Shown piece by piece: positions 7,081 through 15,846 of a stretch of 64,000 bases of DNA; positions within the stretch are counted from its first letter, which is position 1; the number at the start of each line of letters is the position of its first letter. Both the position numbers and the translations under genes were made by a program. The stretch covers positions 1-64,000 of the forward strand of contig JBJKQL010000157.1 in the NCBI GenBank assembly GCA_046705265.1. Direction: 5' to 3'. The notes beneath the pieces are model-generated. The model was not told the DNA's origin. It did no database searches and saw nothing but the letters and a program-made list of their open reading frames with translations. Source of the DNA: JAJYTL01 sp046705265. GTDB taxonomy: Bacteria > Pseudomonadota > Alphaproteobacteria > Ferrovibrionales > Ferrovibrionaceae.

Positions 7081-7574
7081 TCGACGACATCGGCGACAGT
7101 GGCAGGCCTGGCATAGAAGGCCGGCACCGGCGGGGCGATGATCGCCCCCATTTCTGCGACTGCCAGCATGTTGCGAAGGTGGCCAAGATGGAGCGGTGTC
7201 TCGCGCAGCACCAGAACCAGCTTTCGCCGTTCCTTCAGCACCACGTCGGCGGCCCGGGTGAGAAGGCTCGCCGTGATGCCGTTCGCGAGTTCGGCCAACG
7301 TCTTGACCGAGCAGGGCGCAATCACCATGCCGCCGGTCGCGAAGGAGCCCGAGGCAATGGCGGCGCCGATATCGCCGATGGCATAGGCCTTGTCGGCCAA
7401 GCCGCGGACGGCAGCCGGAGTCCATTCGGTTTCATAGGCGAGCGTCATCTCGGCAGCCTTGGTCATCACCAGATGGGTCTCGATCTTGCCGCGTAGAACC
7501 TCGAGAAGGCGCACGCCATAGATGCTACCCGACGCGCCGCTGATGCCAACGATAAGTCTTTCGCGGGCCGTCAT
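6981..7574 (-). CDS. ubiX: flavin prenyltransferase UbiX
   Basis: Joins dimethylallyl phosphate to FMN to make prenylated FMN, the cofactor of UbiD decarboxylases; a UbiD is encoded at 54758-56269. The 197-residue product begins V-G-I-S-G-A-S-G-S-I-Y-G-V-R, the FMN-binding loop. It has C-S-V-K-T-L-A near 110-116 and R-R-K-L-V-L-V-L-R-E-T-P-L near 135-147, both UbiX hallmarks. I chose the ATG giving MTARERLIVGISG over an upstream in-frame start. Its 3' end overlaps the convergent TIGR02444 gene by 100 bases. Confidence 0.95.
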   Translation of the reverse strand: MTARERLIVGISGASGSIYGVRLLEVLRGKIETHLVMTKAAEMTLAYETEWTPAAVRGLADKAYAIGDIGAAIASGSFATGGMVIAPCSVKTLAELANGITASLLTRAADVVLKERRKLVLVLRETPLHLGHLRNMLAVAEMGAIIAPPVPAFYARPATVADVVDHTVGRVLDLFGIETDLARRWGEIDKRPGAGRE

Positions 7575-7738
7575 CGCAGGTCTTTCAAAACGGTGGCGAT
7601 TTTGTTGCAGCATCCTCTTGAACCGACTTCCCGGCTACTCCAAGTGGGATAATATGGGGTGACGAGCCCTATGAAAGCCTTGCCCCGCCGCGACTTGGGG
7701 AAGAGCGATCCGAGGCGCTGCGAGCCCGGGGAGGCTAT

Positions 7739-7936
7739 ATGGGAGAAAGCGGAATGAATCTTGAGCCTCGCATCGAACAGCTTCGCTTGAAACATGCAGC
7801 CCTCGACGACGTCATTTTTGAAGAAAATCACCGCCCCCAACCCGATACCACACGCCTCGCTCAATTGAAGCGCGAAAAACTTAAGCTAAAGGACGAAATC
7901 TTCCGCCTCGAACACGACCACCTCGAACGATCGTGA
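7739..7936 (+). CDS. DUF465/YdcH-family small coiled-coil protein (second copy)
   Basis: A 65-residue helical protein with the family core R-I-E-Q-L-R-L-K-H-A-A-L-D near 11-23 and the tail L-K-R-E-K-L-K-L-K-D-E-I near 43-54. GGGGAGG lies five bases before the chosen ATG. A second ATG at 7754, giving MNLEPRIEQL, is closer to the usual family start and also has GGAGA upstream, so either could be used. It is divergent from ubiX. The function is unknown. Confidence 0.8.
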   Translation: MGESGMNLEPRIEQLRLKHAALDDVIFEENHRPQPDTTRLAQLKREKLKLKDEIFRLEHDHLERS

Positions 7937-8044
7937 CCTTCCGCTGATCCTAGGGAGCTGTCCGCGGGAGGAGGACGATTCTCCGGGCCAATCGAGGCCC
8001 CATCCTGGCCCATCCCAGTCCACAGCCAGCGAGTTGGCTCTGCG

Positions 8045-9673
8045 TCACAGCGCCTTGGCCTTGTCGCGCAGGGCGAATTTTTGAATCTTGCCGGTCGAGG
8101 TCTTCGGCAAGTCGCTGAACACCACGGTCCGCGGGCATTTGTAATGCGCGAGATTGTCGCGGCAGAAGGCGATGATCTCCTCCGCCGTCGCCTGGGCCCC
8201 CGGCTTCAGGGTCACGAAGGCGCAAGGGGTTTCGCCCCAGGTCGCATCCGGGCGGGCCACCACCGCCGCTTCCATTACCTTGGGATGACGATAGAGAACG
8301 GACTCGACCTCGATCGTCGAGATGTTTTCGCCGCCGGAGATAATGATGTCCTTGGAGCGGTCGCGGATCTCGATATAGCCGTCCGGGTGAAGCACGGCGA
8401 GATCGCCGGAATGGAACCAGCCGTTGGCGAAGGCGTCCACCGTCGCCTTGGGGTTCTTCAGATAACCCTTCATCACCACGTTGCCGCGGAACATGACCTC
8501 GCCCATGGTCGTGCCGTCGGCAGGCACGCGCTGCATGGTTTTCGGGTCCATCACCGTCAGGGCTTCGAGCATGCGGTAGCGCACGCCCTGGCGGGCGCGC
8601 AGCCGGGCGCGCTCGGCGGCATCGTTGTCGTCCCATTCGCTGTGCCAGGCGCAGACCACCGCCGGGCCATAGGTCTCGGTCAGGCCATAGACATGGCTGA
8701 CCTTGAAGCCGAGGCCCTCCATGGCGCCGATGACGGCGGCAGGCGGCGCCGCGCCAGCGGTTGCGACCTCGACGCCGGGCTTCAGCCCGGTTTTCAGCTC
8801 CGTCGCTGCGTTGACCAGCATGTTGAGCACAATCGGTGCCCCGTTGAAATGGGTGACGCCATGTTCGGCGATCGCATCGTAGACCGACTTGGCCTCGACC
8901 CGGCGCAGGCAGATATGAGTTCCCGCCATCGAGGTCACGGTCCAGGGAAAGCACCAGCCGTTGCAATGGAACATCGGCAAGGTCCAGAGATAAACCGGAT
9001 GCTGGCCCATGCCCCAGTCGAGCGCATTGGAAATGCTGTTCAGATAGGCGCCACGGTGGGAGTAAACCACACCCTTGGGATTCCCCGTCGTCCCCGAGGT
9101 ATAGTTCAGCGCCAAGGCCTGCCATTCGTCGGCGGGCCAGGACCAGGCGAAGTCGGGATCGCCATCGGCGATGAACTCGGCATAGGTGGTGCTGCCGATG
9201 CGGTCGCCTTCCGGGTAGAGTGAATCGTCGATATCGATGACATAAGGCTTTTCGCCCGCTATCTCGGTGAGCGCGGCCTTGGCGAGGCCGGCGAACTCGC
9301 CGTCGACGATCAACACCTTTGCCTCGCCATGGCTGAGGATGAAGCCGATGGTCTTGGCGTCGAGCCGGATGTTGAGCGCGTTCAGAACGCCGCCCACCAT
9401 AGGCACGCCGAAATGAGCCTCGAGGATCGCCGGCACGTTCGGCGCCAGCACCGCGACCGTGTCGCCTACGCCAATGCCGCGTTTGTGAAGCGCCGAGGCG
9501 AGGCGCCGGGCGCGGGCATAGAGCTCGGCATAAGTGGCGCGAAAGGCGCCGTGCACCACCGCCAGATGACCCGGATAGACGGCAGCGGTGCGCTCGATGA
9601 AGGAAAGCGGCGACAGCGGTTGGAAATTCGCCGCGTTGCGGTCGAGATTCTGTTCAAACGGGTTCACGGCCAT
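8045..9673 (-). CDS. acyl-CoA synthetase (AMP-forming)
   Basis: Activates a carboxylic acid to its CoA thioester via an acyl-adenylate. Adenylation motifs are complete: Y-T-S-G-T-T-G-N-P-K-G near 193-203, Y-G-L-T-E-T-Y near 330-336, W-F-H-S-G-D near 427-432, and the catalytic lysine in T-S-T-G-K-I-Q-K-F near the C-terminus. The F-H-C-N-G-W-C-F-P-W stretch matches the medium-chain / dicarboxylate / methylthiopropionate ligase branch, so the substrate is probably short or medium chain, but it cannot be fixed from sequence. GGGAGG five bases before the chosen ATG supports that start; an upstream ATG would add 15 residues. Monocistronic. Confidence 0.88.
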   Translation of the reverse strand: MAVNPFEQNLDRNAANFQPLSPLSFIERTAAVYPGHLAVVHGAFRATYAELYARARRLASALHKRGIGVGDTVAVLAPNVPAILEAHFGVPMVGGVLNALNIRLDAKTIGFILSHGEAKVLIVDGEFAGLAKAALTEIAGEKPYVIDIDDSLYPEGDRIGSTTYAEFIADGDPDFAWSWPADEWQALALNYTSGTTGNPKGVVYSHRGAYLNSISNALDWGMGQHPVYLWTLPMFHCNGWCFPWTVTSMAGTHICLRRVEAKSVYDAIAEHGVTHFNGAPIVLNMLVNAATELKTGLKPGVEVATAGAAPPAAVIGAMEGLGFKVSHVYGLTETYGPAVVCAWHSEWDDNDAAERARLRARQGVRYRMLEALTVMDPKTMQRVPADGTTMGEVMFRGNVVMKGYLKNPKATVDAFANGWFHSGDLAVLHPDGYIEIRDRSKDIIISGGENISTIEVESVLYRHPKVMEAAVVARPDATWGETPCAFVTLKPGAQATAEEIIAFCRDNLAHYKCPRTVVFSDLPKTSTGKIQKFALRDKAKAL

Positions 9674-9880
9674 CTCATCCTCCCCGACGCTTTCCTCCGC
9701 GACCGGTTGCCCGCCCAAAGCGCGGTGCGGGGGCCGGCCGCGGCATTTTTCTCATTCGGCTCGGCGCTGAGCCGGTTCCGCGAGCCTGCACGCGTGATGA
9801 GAAGCTAACCGTGCCCAAGGCCGAAGATCAATCGGCTCGTTGCGCCGCTTGCGGTCGTGGGCGGGTTTGCAGCGGCGGGA

Positions 9881-10558
9881 TCAGTTTTCCGGGTTCTCCG
9901 GCGGGTCGGCTGGTTCGGATGGCTCGGATGGCGCCGGATCGGATTTGGCGGCGCTGGTATCGACCACCCGGAGACCGGGCTGCTTCTCACGCTTCGCTTC
10001 CACCGCCTGCTTACGCTGGGCGGCGCGCGCCACCGCCTGGTCCAGCTCGATCTGGCTGCAGATGCCAAGACTGACCGGATCGCGCGGCTTGATGTTCGAC
10101 GAATTCCAGTGGCTGCGGCTGCGCACCGCGTCAACCGTCGCCTTGGTGGTGCCGAGCAGCTTCAAGATCTGGCTGTCGGGAATTTCCGGATGGAATTTCA
10201 GGATCCAGGCGATGGCATCCGGCCGGTCCTGGCGCTTCGACACCGGCGTATAGCGGGCGCCCTTGCCGCGGGTCCGCACCACCGGCACCGGGCTTTCCGA
10301 AAGCTTGAGGCGGGCGTTTTCGTCGTGGCTGCAGCGCTCGATTTCCTCCCGCGTCAGCTGGCCGTTGGCGACGGGGTCGAGCCCGGCTATCCCGGTCGCC
10401 ACCTCGCCGTCGGCGATGCCCTTCACCTCAAGCGGGTGCAGGCCGCAGAAGGCGGCGATCTGATCGAAGGTCAAAGCGGTGTTCTCCACCAGCCACACCG
10501 CCGTCGCCTTCGGCATCAGCGGCAGTGGGGTGGCCTCATTGCGGCGTGTCGTCGCCAT
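9881..10558 (-). CDS. trcR: TrcR-like (DUF1013) cell-cycle transcriptional regulator
   Basis: DUF1013 proteins are confined to alphaproteobacteria; the family is named TrcR, a cell-cycle transcriptional regulator. The 225-residue product carries the family core: P-L-M-P-K-A-T-A-V-W-L-V-E-N-T-A-L near 13-29, F-D-Q-I-A-A-F-C-G-L-H near 31-41 (a helix-turn-helix-like stretch), and D-A-I-A-W-I-L-K-F-H-P-E-I near 113-125. A Pro/Glu-rich disordered tail follows residue 195. It is a single gene here. The presence of ccrM at 44 kb fits a Caulobacter-like methylation-linked cell cycle. Confidence 0.85.
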   Translation of the reverse strand: MATTRRNEATPLPLMPKATAVWLVENTALTFDQIAAFCGLHPLEVKGIADGEVATGIAGLDPVANGQLTREEIERCSHDENARLKLSESPVPVVRTRGKGARYTPVSKRQDRPDAIAWILKFHPEIPDSQILKLLGTTKATVDAVRSRSHWNSSNIKPRDPVSLGICSQIELDQAVARAAQRKQAVEAKREKQPGLRVVDTSAAKSDPAPSEPSEPADPPENPEN

Positions 10559-10693
10559 TCCTCTTTCCTTTTGCTCTTCAGCGGGCCGGATTTCCGATAT
10601 TTTACCACGCCCGGCCGCCGCCCGCGCCCCAAGAAGCGGGCCACGGGCAATAATATTTCACGAAATCGGCGCCGCGTTCCGGCGGCCGGGGCT

Positions 10694-11689
10694 TCACGCC
10701 GTCAGCACGATCTTGCCGAAATGGTCGGCGTCGATCCGCCGGTGCGCCTCGGCCGCGTCCTTCAGCGCGAAGCTGGCCTCGACGATGGGCTTCACCTTGC
10801 CCGCGGCGATCAGCGGCCAGACCTTTTCGCTCAAGGCCTTGGCGATTTCGCCCTTGCGCGCCACGGGGCGCGGGCGGAGCGTCGAGCCGGTGATCGTGAG
10901 GCGCTTTTGCATCAAGGGCGCGAGGTTGATCTCGGCCACCGGGCCCTTCAGGAAGGCGATATAGACCAGGCGGCCCTCCGGGGCCAGAGCCGCGATGTTC
11001 CGGTTGACGTAATCGCCGCCCACCATGTCCAGGATCAGGTTGACGCCCTCGTTCTTGGTCAATGTCTTGGCTACCTGGACGAAATCCTCCGACTTATAGT
11101 TGATGGCGCGCTCCGCGCCGAGCTTTTCGCAAGCGCGGCACTTCTCGGCGCTGCCGGCGGTGACGAAGACCCGCGCGCCGAAGGCCTTGGCAAGCTGGAT
11201 CGCGGTGGTGCCGATGCCGGAGGCCCCGCCGTGCACCAGCATGCTCTCGCCGGCCTTGAGGCCGCCGCGCTCGAACACGTTGGTCCAGACGGTGAAGAAG
11301 GTTTCGGGGATGGCCGCGGCCTCGACCACGGAAAGCCCGTTCGGGATTGGCAGGCATTGCGGCGCCGGCGCCGCGCAATATTCGGCATAGCCGCCGCCTG
11401 CGACCAGCGCCATGCACTGATCGCCCGCCTTCCAGCCGACGACTTCGGGGCCCAGGGCCACGATCTCGCCCGCGATCTCAAGCCCCGGCAGGTCGGAAGC
11501 GCCGGGCGGCGGCGCGTAATTGCCAAGACGCTGCAGCACGTCCGGCCGGTTGACGCCGGCGGCCGCGACCTTGATCAAGACCTCCCCGGGGCCGGGCTTC
11601 GGCACTGGCCGCGTCGTGGGGCGCAGCACCTCGGGCCCGCCCGGGCGGCTGATCTCGATGGCGGTCATCGTCGCGGGAACTTCGGCCAT
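10694..11689 (-). CDS. NAD(P)H quinone oxidoreductase (zinc-free MDR, PIG3-like)
   Basis: Medium-chain dehydrogenase/reductase that reduces quinones with NAD(P)H. The N-terminal GroES-like part has A-A-G-V-N-R-P-D-V-L-Q-R-L-G near 44-57, typical of the PIG3/QOR group and without zinc cysteines. The Rossmann part has V-H-G-G-A-S-G-I-G-T-T-A near 148-159 for the cofactor. The 331-residue length is normal. GAGGA lies six bases before the chosen ATG. It is divergent from the DUF1192 gene. The physiological quinone is unknown. Confidence 0.88.
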   Translation of the reverse strand: MAEVPATMTAIEISRPGGPEVLRPTTRPVPKPGPGEVLIKVAAAGVNRPDVLQRLGNYAPPPGASDLPGLEIAGEIVALGPEVVGWKAGDQCMALVAGGGYAEYCAAPAPQCLPIPNGLSVVEAAAIPETFFTVWTNVFERGGLKAGESMLVHGGASGIGTTAIQLAKAFGARVFVTAGSAEKCRACEKLGAERAINYKSEDFVQVAKTLTKNEGVNLILDMVGGDYVNRNIAALAPEGRLVYIAFLKGPVAEINLAPLMQKRLTITGSTLRPRPVARKGEIAKALSEKVWPLIAAGKVKPIVEASFALKDAAEAHRRIDADHFGKIVLTA

Positions 11690-11778
11690 GGCATGTCCTC
11701 GGGATTGCAGCGAAACAAAGCCCGAGGTTTATAGTGTTGCCAAAGACCTGGCAAGCCGCCGCCGGGAGGGAGGGAAGG

Positions 11779-11961
11779 ATGGATACCGACGATCTCGAAC
11801 CGAAGCCGAAGCCAAAGGGCCCGCCCGACCTCGAAACCCTTTCCATCGTCGAGCTGAAGGAGCACATCGCGGCGCTTGAGGCCGAAATCGCCCGCGCCAA
11901 GGCGGTGATCGCCGCCAAGGAGGCGAGCCGCGGCAGCGCCGAGCAGTTCTTCAAGAGGTAG
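11779..11961 (+). CDS. DUF1192 family small protein
   Basis: A 60-residue acidic helical protein typical of alphaproteobacteria, function unknown. It has the family's Pro/Lys-rich start, then L-S-I-V-E-L-K-E-H-I-A-A-L-E-A-E-I-A-R near 25-43 and a C-terminal A-E-Q-F-F-K. The ATG preceded by GGGAGGGAGGGAAGG was chosen over an upstream in-frame start. A degraded gene begins only four bases downstream. Confidence 0.8.
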   Translation: MDTDDLEPKPKPKGPPDLETLSIVELKEHIAALEAEIARAKAVIAAKEASRGSAEQFFKR

Positions 11962-11965
11962 GGGG

Positions 11966-12977
11966 ATGGAGAACTGTCTCATCTGCGATGTGCATCTCTC
12001 GTCTTCGAGGCCTGTCAACGGATACACGGTATTTAGTTGTCCGAGATGCGGAGACTGATTCTTGAAAGGCGTGATCGAACGTATCGCTGTTCACGAGCTT
12101 AAGATCAAGCCGGGCGACTGGAACCATCCTCTGGGTGGGAGTCATCCTTCGGTGGTCCATTTGCGCTCCCGGCTGAGCCACTTGGTCCGCCGAGCATCCA
12201 CACGCTCCAAATGGTTTTGTATAGATACGGATGAGCTCGAAAAATTGCGATTGGACGACCTCCTGCCAAGCCCTCAAGAACAGTTAGACGATTTGGTTTT
12301 ATGGACTGCCGACAATCAGCGTTCACCTGCAGAAGAAGCGCCTGCTTCGAAGGTAATGCTTTCCGCGTGGCTTGGAACGCTAATCAACCGAAAGGTTCCC
12401 TATAAGGGGTTGGAGTGGCTGGCGGATCAGAAGGGGCTCTCTACGCTGATGATAATGGTTGACCCTCATATCTAACGAGACCTGCGCAGTCCAACTCACA
12501 ATGGAGGGCTGGCCGGGGGTACGAGGCCCTGAAGCATCAGCGCGTTGAGAGCCGAACGGCGTTCATGGCGATGAAGTTCGGCGATCCTGAACTCGATAGC
12601 ACTGTGACGAAATGCCTTAAGCCCGCTGTTCAGGGGGCCGGTTTTGAATTGCAGCTTCTGTCCGGCGGGCAGGGTGCCGGCCTCATCGACGACCAAATGC
12701 GCGTTAGGTTGCGGCGCGCCCGATTTGTCCTTGCTGACCTAACGTACGGTAACAAGGGAGCGTATTGGGAGGCGGGCTTCGCTGAAGAGCCAGGTCGGCC
12801 AGTCATCTACACATGTCGGAAGGACGTCTGGGAGGATAAAGAGCGCAAGCCACATTTCGATACGAACCACCTGTTCACGATCATCTGGAGCTCGGATAAT
12901 TTGCAAGATACGGCACATGGCTGACCAACGGCATTCTTTCGATTCCGCAAATTGAAGCCACGCCAACACAAGGGTAG
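11966..12977 (+). pseudogene. broken zinc-ribbon / deoxyribosyltransferase-like (TIR-like fold) gene
   Basis: Three open segments in the right order read as one damaged protein. First, from ATG 11966, 30 codons encode a zinc-ribbon with C-L-I-C-D and C-P-R-C-G-D, then an in-frame TGA at 12056-12058. The same frame continues to 12475 with a helical middle (L-P-S-P-Q-E-Q-L-D-D-L-V-L-W). A frameshift near 12460-12475 leads to E-S-R-T-A-F-M-A-M-K-F-G-D-P-E-L-D and the domain ending R-P-V-I-Y-T-C-R-K and H-F-D-T-N-H. A second frameshift near 12895-12903 restores a plausible tail ending at a TAG at 12975-12977. I recognise this as a zinc-ribbon plus nucleoside 2-deoxyribosyltransferase-like architecture seen in scattered bacterial genes. 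Base composition looks less GC-rich than its neighbours, suggesting transfer. The role of intact members is not clear to me. Confidence 0.65.
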
Positions 12978-12994
12978 CCGCTTTTTTTGGCTCA

Positions 12995-13591
12995 TTACCC
13001 TCCTACTAAATGACTTAGCCCCAACTCCATCTCCACGCGGCGCACCCAGCGCAGCACCGCCGGCCAATCATTCAGATCGAAGCCACCTTCATGCGCCATG
13101 CGGGTATAGGCGACAAGCGCGATGTCGGCGACGGTAAGCCGGTCACCGACGAAGAAACTCCCCGATTGCAGATGCTGCTCCATCACCGAAAGCCCGGGTT
13201 CGCCCTTCGGCTTTAAACTCTCGTCGATTTCGGCCTCCGGCTTTTCGAGATACTTCTTGCGGTACCGCCGAACGGCGATCGCCGTTTCGTGGGTATTCTG
13301 TTCCCAGAACAGCCATTGATGGACCAGCGCGCGTTCATAAGGGTCCGTTGGCAAGAGATCGCTGCCTTCGGCGAGATAGAGCAGGATCGCGTTCGATTGC
13401 GCGAGCGCGCGGCCATCCGCCAGCACCACCTGCCCGGCGGGATTGAGCGTGAGGAATTCCGGCGTCCGGGTTTCCGCCTTCAGCACGCTCGTCTCGATCC
13501 AGTGATAGGGAATGCCAAGGCGTTCGGCGATGAAGCGCACCTTGTCGCAATTGCCGGAAATCCGGTCGCCATAAATGGTGATTTCCTGCAT
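12995..13591 (-). CDS. glutathione S-transferase family protein
   Basis: A second cytosolic GST of 198 residues, not close to the beta-class copy at 556. The N-terminal thioredoxin fold reads I-T-I-Y-G-D-R-I-S-G-N-C-D-K-V near 4-18, with a serine and a cysteine in the catalytic loop, and the glutathione-binding A-Q-S-N-A-I-L-L-Y-L-A segment near 63-73. The C-terminal domain has F-F-V-G-D-R-L-T-V-A-D-I-A near 145-157. I chose the ATG giving MQEITIYGD; the frame is open 40 codons further upstream, but that extension lies in the metY promoter region and has no family character. The substrate is unknown. Confidence 0.82.
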   Translation of the reverse strand: MQEITIYGDRISGNCDKVRFIAERLGIPYHWIETSVLKAETRTPEFLTLNPAGQVVLADGRALAQSNAILLYLAEGSDLLPTDPYERALVHQWLFWEQNTHETAIAVRRYRKKYLEKPEAEIDESLKPKGEPGLSVMEQHLQSGSFFVGDRLTVADIALVAYTRMAHEGGFDLNDWPAVLRWVRRVEMELGLSHLVGG

Positions 13592-13716
13592 TGCCCCTTT
13601 TTCGGGCTTGGCTCCTCTCAGTTCCTTCTCCCGCGCTGCCATCGTCAGGATGCCACGGCGGTGCAGGTGGCCGCCCGCTTTACGCTCCGCTTTGCCCCGT
13701 GTAGGCTCCAAGCTCC

Positions 13717-15012
13717 ATGGCAGAGCCGAAACCGCTCAAATTCGATACCCTTAGCCTGCACGCCGGCCAGGAGCCCGATCCGCTCACCGGCGCCCGCGCG
13801 GTGCCGATCTATCAAACCACCTCGTTTGTCTTCCGCGATACCGAGCAGGCGGCGGCGCTTTTCAACCTCGAGCGCGCCGGGCATATCTATAGCCGCATCT
13901 CGAATCCTACCGTCGCGGTCTTGGAGGAGCGCATCGCGGCGCTCGAAGGCGGCGTCGGCGCGCTTTGCACCGCCTCGGGCCAGGCGGCGCTGCATCTCGC
14001 CGTCGCGACCTTGATGGGGGCGGGCGCGCATATCGTCTCCTCCGCCAATATCTACGGCGGCTCGTACAATCTCTTCCATCACACGCTGCCCCGCTTCAGC
14101 ATCGCCACCACGTTCGTCAACCCGCGCGACCATCAGGCGATCGAAGCCGCGATCCGGCCGGAAACGCGGCTCGTCTTCGCCGAAGTGCTCGGCAATCCCG
14201 GGCTCGAAGTGCTGGACATTCCGGCCGTCGCCGAGATCGCCCATCGCGCCGGCCTGCCGATTCTGATCGACAATACCTTCGCCACGCCCTATCTCTGCCG
14301 GCCTTGCGATCTCGGCGCCGATCTCATCATGCATTCGGCGACCAAGTTCCTCGGCGGGCACGGCATCGCGATCGGCGGCGCGCTCGTCGATTCGGGTGCT
14401 TTCGATTGGCGGAAATCGGGCAAGTTCCCGACCCTGACCGAGCCCTATGCCGGCTATCACGGCCTCAATTTCGCCGAGGAGTTCGGCCCCGCGGCCTTTA
14501 TTCTCCGTGCCAGGGTCGAGGGCATGCGCGATTTCGGCCCGGCGATGAGCCCGACCAACGCCTTCCATATTCTCCAAGGGGTGGAAACGCTGGCGGTTCG
14601 CATGCAGCGGCATGTCGAGAACACGCGTAAGATCGTCGCCTTTCTCAAAGGCCACGCGGCGGTTGCCTGGGTCAGCTATCCGGAATTGCCTGAACATCCC
14701 GATCATGATCTGGCGAAGCGGCTGTTGCCGAAAGGCGCCGGCGCCATCTTCAGTTTCGGCATCAAGGGCGGGCGCGCCGCTGGCCAACGGTTCATCGAAT
14801 CCTTGCGGCTCTTCTCGCATCTCGCGAACGTCGGCGACGCCAAATCGCTCGTCATCCATCCTGCCTCGACCACGCATCAACAGATGGACGCGGGGGCGCT
14901 CAAGGCGGCCGGCGTCGGCGAGGATCTGGTCAGGCTTTCCATCGGTCTCGAGGAGGCCGGCGATCTGATCGACGATTTGAACGGCGCGCTTCGCGCCTCG
15001 CAGAAGATGTGA
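13717..15012 (+). CDS. metY: O-acetylhomoserine aminocarboxypropyltransferase / sulfhydrylase
   Basis: PLP enzyme that makes homocysteine from O-acetylhomoserine and sulfide (direct sulfhydrylation route to methionine). Diagnostic stretches are L-H-A-G-Q-E-P-D near 14-21, Y-S-R-I-S-N-P-T near 58-65, D-N-T-F-A-T-P-Y near 188-195, and the PLP lysine in S-A-T-K-F-L-G-G-H-G near 207-216. The 431-residue length and the long insert after the lysine (G-K-F-P-T-L-T-E-P) distinguish MetY from cystathionine synthase/lyase. It is followed by an alpha/beta hydrolase in tight succession. Confidence 0.92.
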   Translation: MAEPKPLKFDTLSLHAGQEPDPLTGARAVPIYQTTSFVFRDTEQAAALFNLERAGHIYSRISNPTVAVLEERIAALEGGVGALCTASGQAALHLAVATLMGAGAHIVSSANIYGGSYNLFHHTLPRFSIATTFVNPRDHQAIEAAIRPETRLVFAEVLGNPGLEVLDIPAVAEIAHRAGLPILIDNTFATPYLCRPCDLGADLIMHSATKFLGGHGIAIGGALVDSGAFDWRKSGKFPTLTEPYAGYHGLNFAEEFGPAAFILRARVEGMRDFGPAMSPTNAFHILQGVETLAVRMQRHVENTRKIVAFLKGHAAVAWVSYPELPEHPDHDLAKRLLPKGAGAIFSFGIKGGRAAGQRFIESLRLFSHLANVGDAKSLVIHPASTTHQQMDAGALKAAGVGEDLVRLSIGLEEAGDLIDDLNGALRASQKM

Positions 15013-15020
15013 GCCCGGCG

Positions 15021-15839
15021 ATGCGGTTGCTGCTCGATGGCAAGATCGTTCACGCCGCGACCGGTGGCGCCGATTTCGATCGGCTCAAGCCCACGGTCGT
15101 TTTCCTGCATGGCGCCGGCATGGACCACAGCGCCTTCGTGCTGCAAAGCCGCTGGTTCGCCCATCACGGCTTCGCCGTTCTTGCGCCCGACCTTCCAGGC
15201 CACGGGCTATCCGATCCGCCGGCCCTCGATTCGGTGGCCGATCTCGCACGCTGGCTTTCGCGCCTGCTCGATCATGCCGGCGTCAAACGGGCGGCTCTGG
15301 TCGGCCACAGCCTCGGCGGGCTGGTGGCGCTCGAAGCCGCGGCGGCGATTTTAGATCGCATCAGTGCGCTCGCGCTCCTCGGCTCCGGCCTGCCGATGAC
15401 GGTGAACGCCGAATTCCTCGCCCTTGCCAAGAACGGCCGGCTGCGGGCGATCGAGTTGATGACCGATTGGGCGCATGACGCGAAGGGCCGCGTCGGCGGC
15501 AACCGCATGCCGGGGCTCTGGCTGCGCGGGCTCGACCAACATCTCCTGATCTCGGAGCCCCAAGGCGCCCTTCACGCCGGGCTCAAGGCCTGCGCCGATT
15601 ATGCGCTCGAGGCCGGCAAGGCCGCGGCGGCCAAGATCGCCTGCCCGGTGCTGCTCGTGATCGGCGGCCGCGACCGCATGGTGCCGCCCGCCGCGAGCCG
15701 CGATCTCGCCGCCGCCCTGCCGAAGGCCAAGGTCGCGACCATCGCCGGCTCCGGCCACATGCTGATGGGCGAATATCCAGAGGAAACGCTGGCCGCGCTT
15801 CGCGCCTTTCTTGCGCCCGCACCTGTCGCGGCGCGATGA
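15021..15839 (+). CDS. alpha/beta hydrolase
   Basis: Serine hydrolase of the alpha/beta fold with unknown substrate. The oxyanion motif F-L-H-G-A-G-M-D-H, the nucleophile elbow G-H-S-L-G-G near 94-99, an aspartate in G-G-R-D-R near 215-219 and the catalytic histidine in G-S-G-H-M near 243-247 form a full triad. The length is 272 residues from the chosen ATG. A GTG at 15009, overlapping the metY stop, is an alternative start. Coupling to metY hints at, but does not prove, a role in homoserine ester or thioester handling. Confidence 0.82.
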   Translation: MRLLLDGKIVHAATGGADFDRLKPTVVFLHGAGMDHSAFVLQSRWFAHHGFAVLAPDLPGHGLSDPPALDSVADLARWLSRLLDHAGVKRAALVGHSLGGLVALEAAAAILDRISALALLGSGLPMTVNAEFLALAKNGRLRAIELMTDWAHDAKGRVGGNRMPGLWLRGLDQHLLISEPQGALHAGLKACADYALEAGKAAAAKIACPVLLVIGGRDRMVPPAASRDLAAALPKAKVATIAGSGHMLMGEYPEETLAALRAFLAPAPVAAR

Positions 15840-15846
15840 CGGCGCC

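Noticed and set aside
9857..11734. 625-codon plus-strand frame
   Set aside because: It runs antisense to TrcR and the quinone oxidoreductase, both well supported; high GC keeps antisense frames open.
13645..14880. 411-codon minus-strand frame
   Set aside because: Antisense to metY with no recognisable domain.
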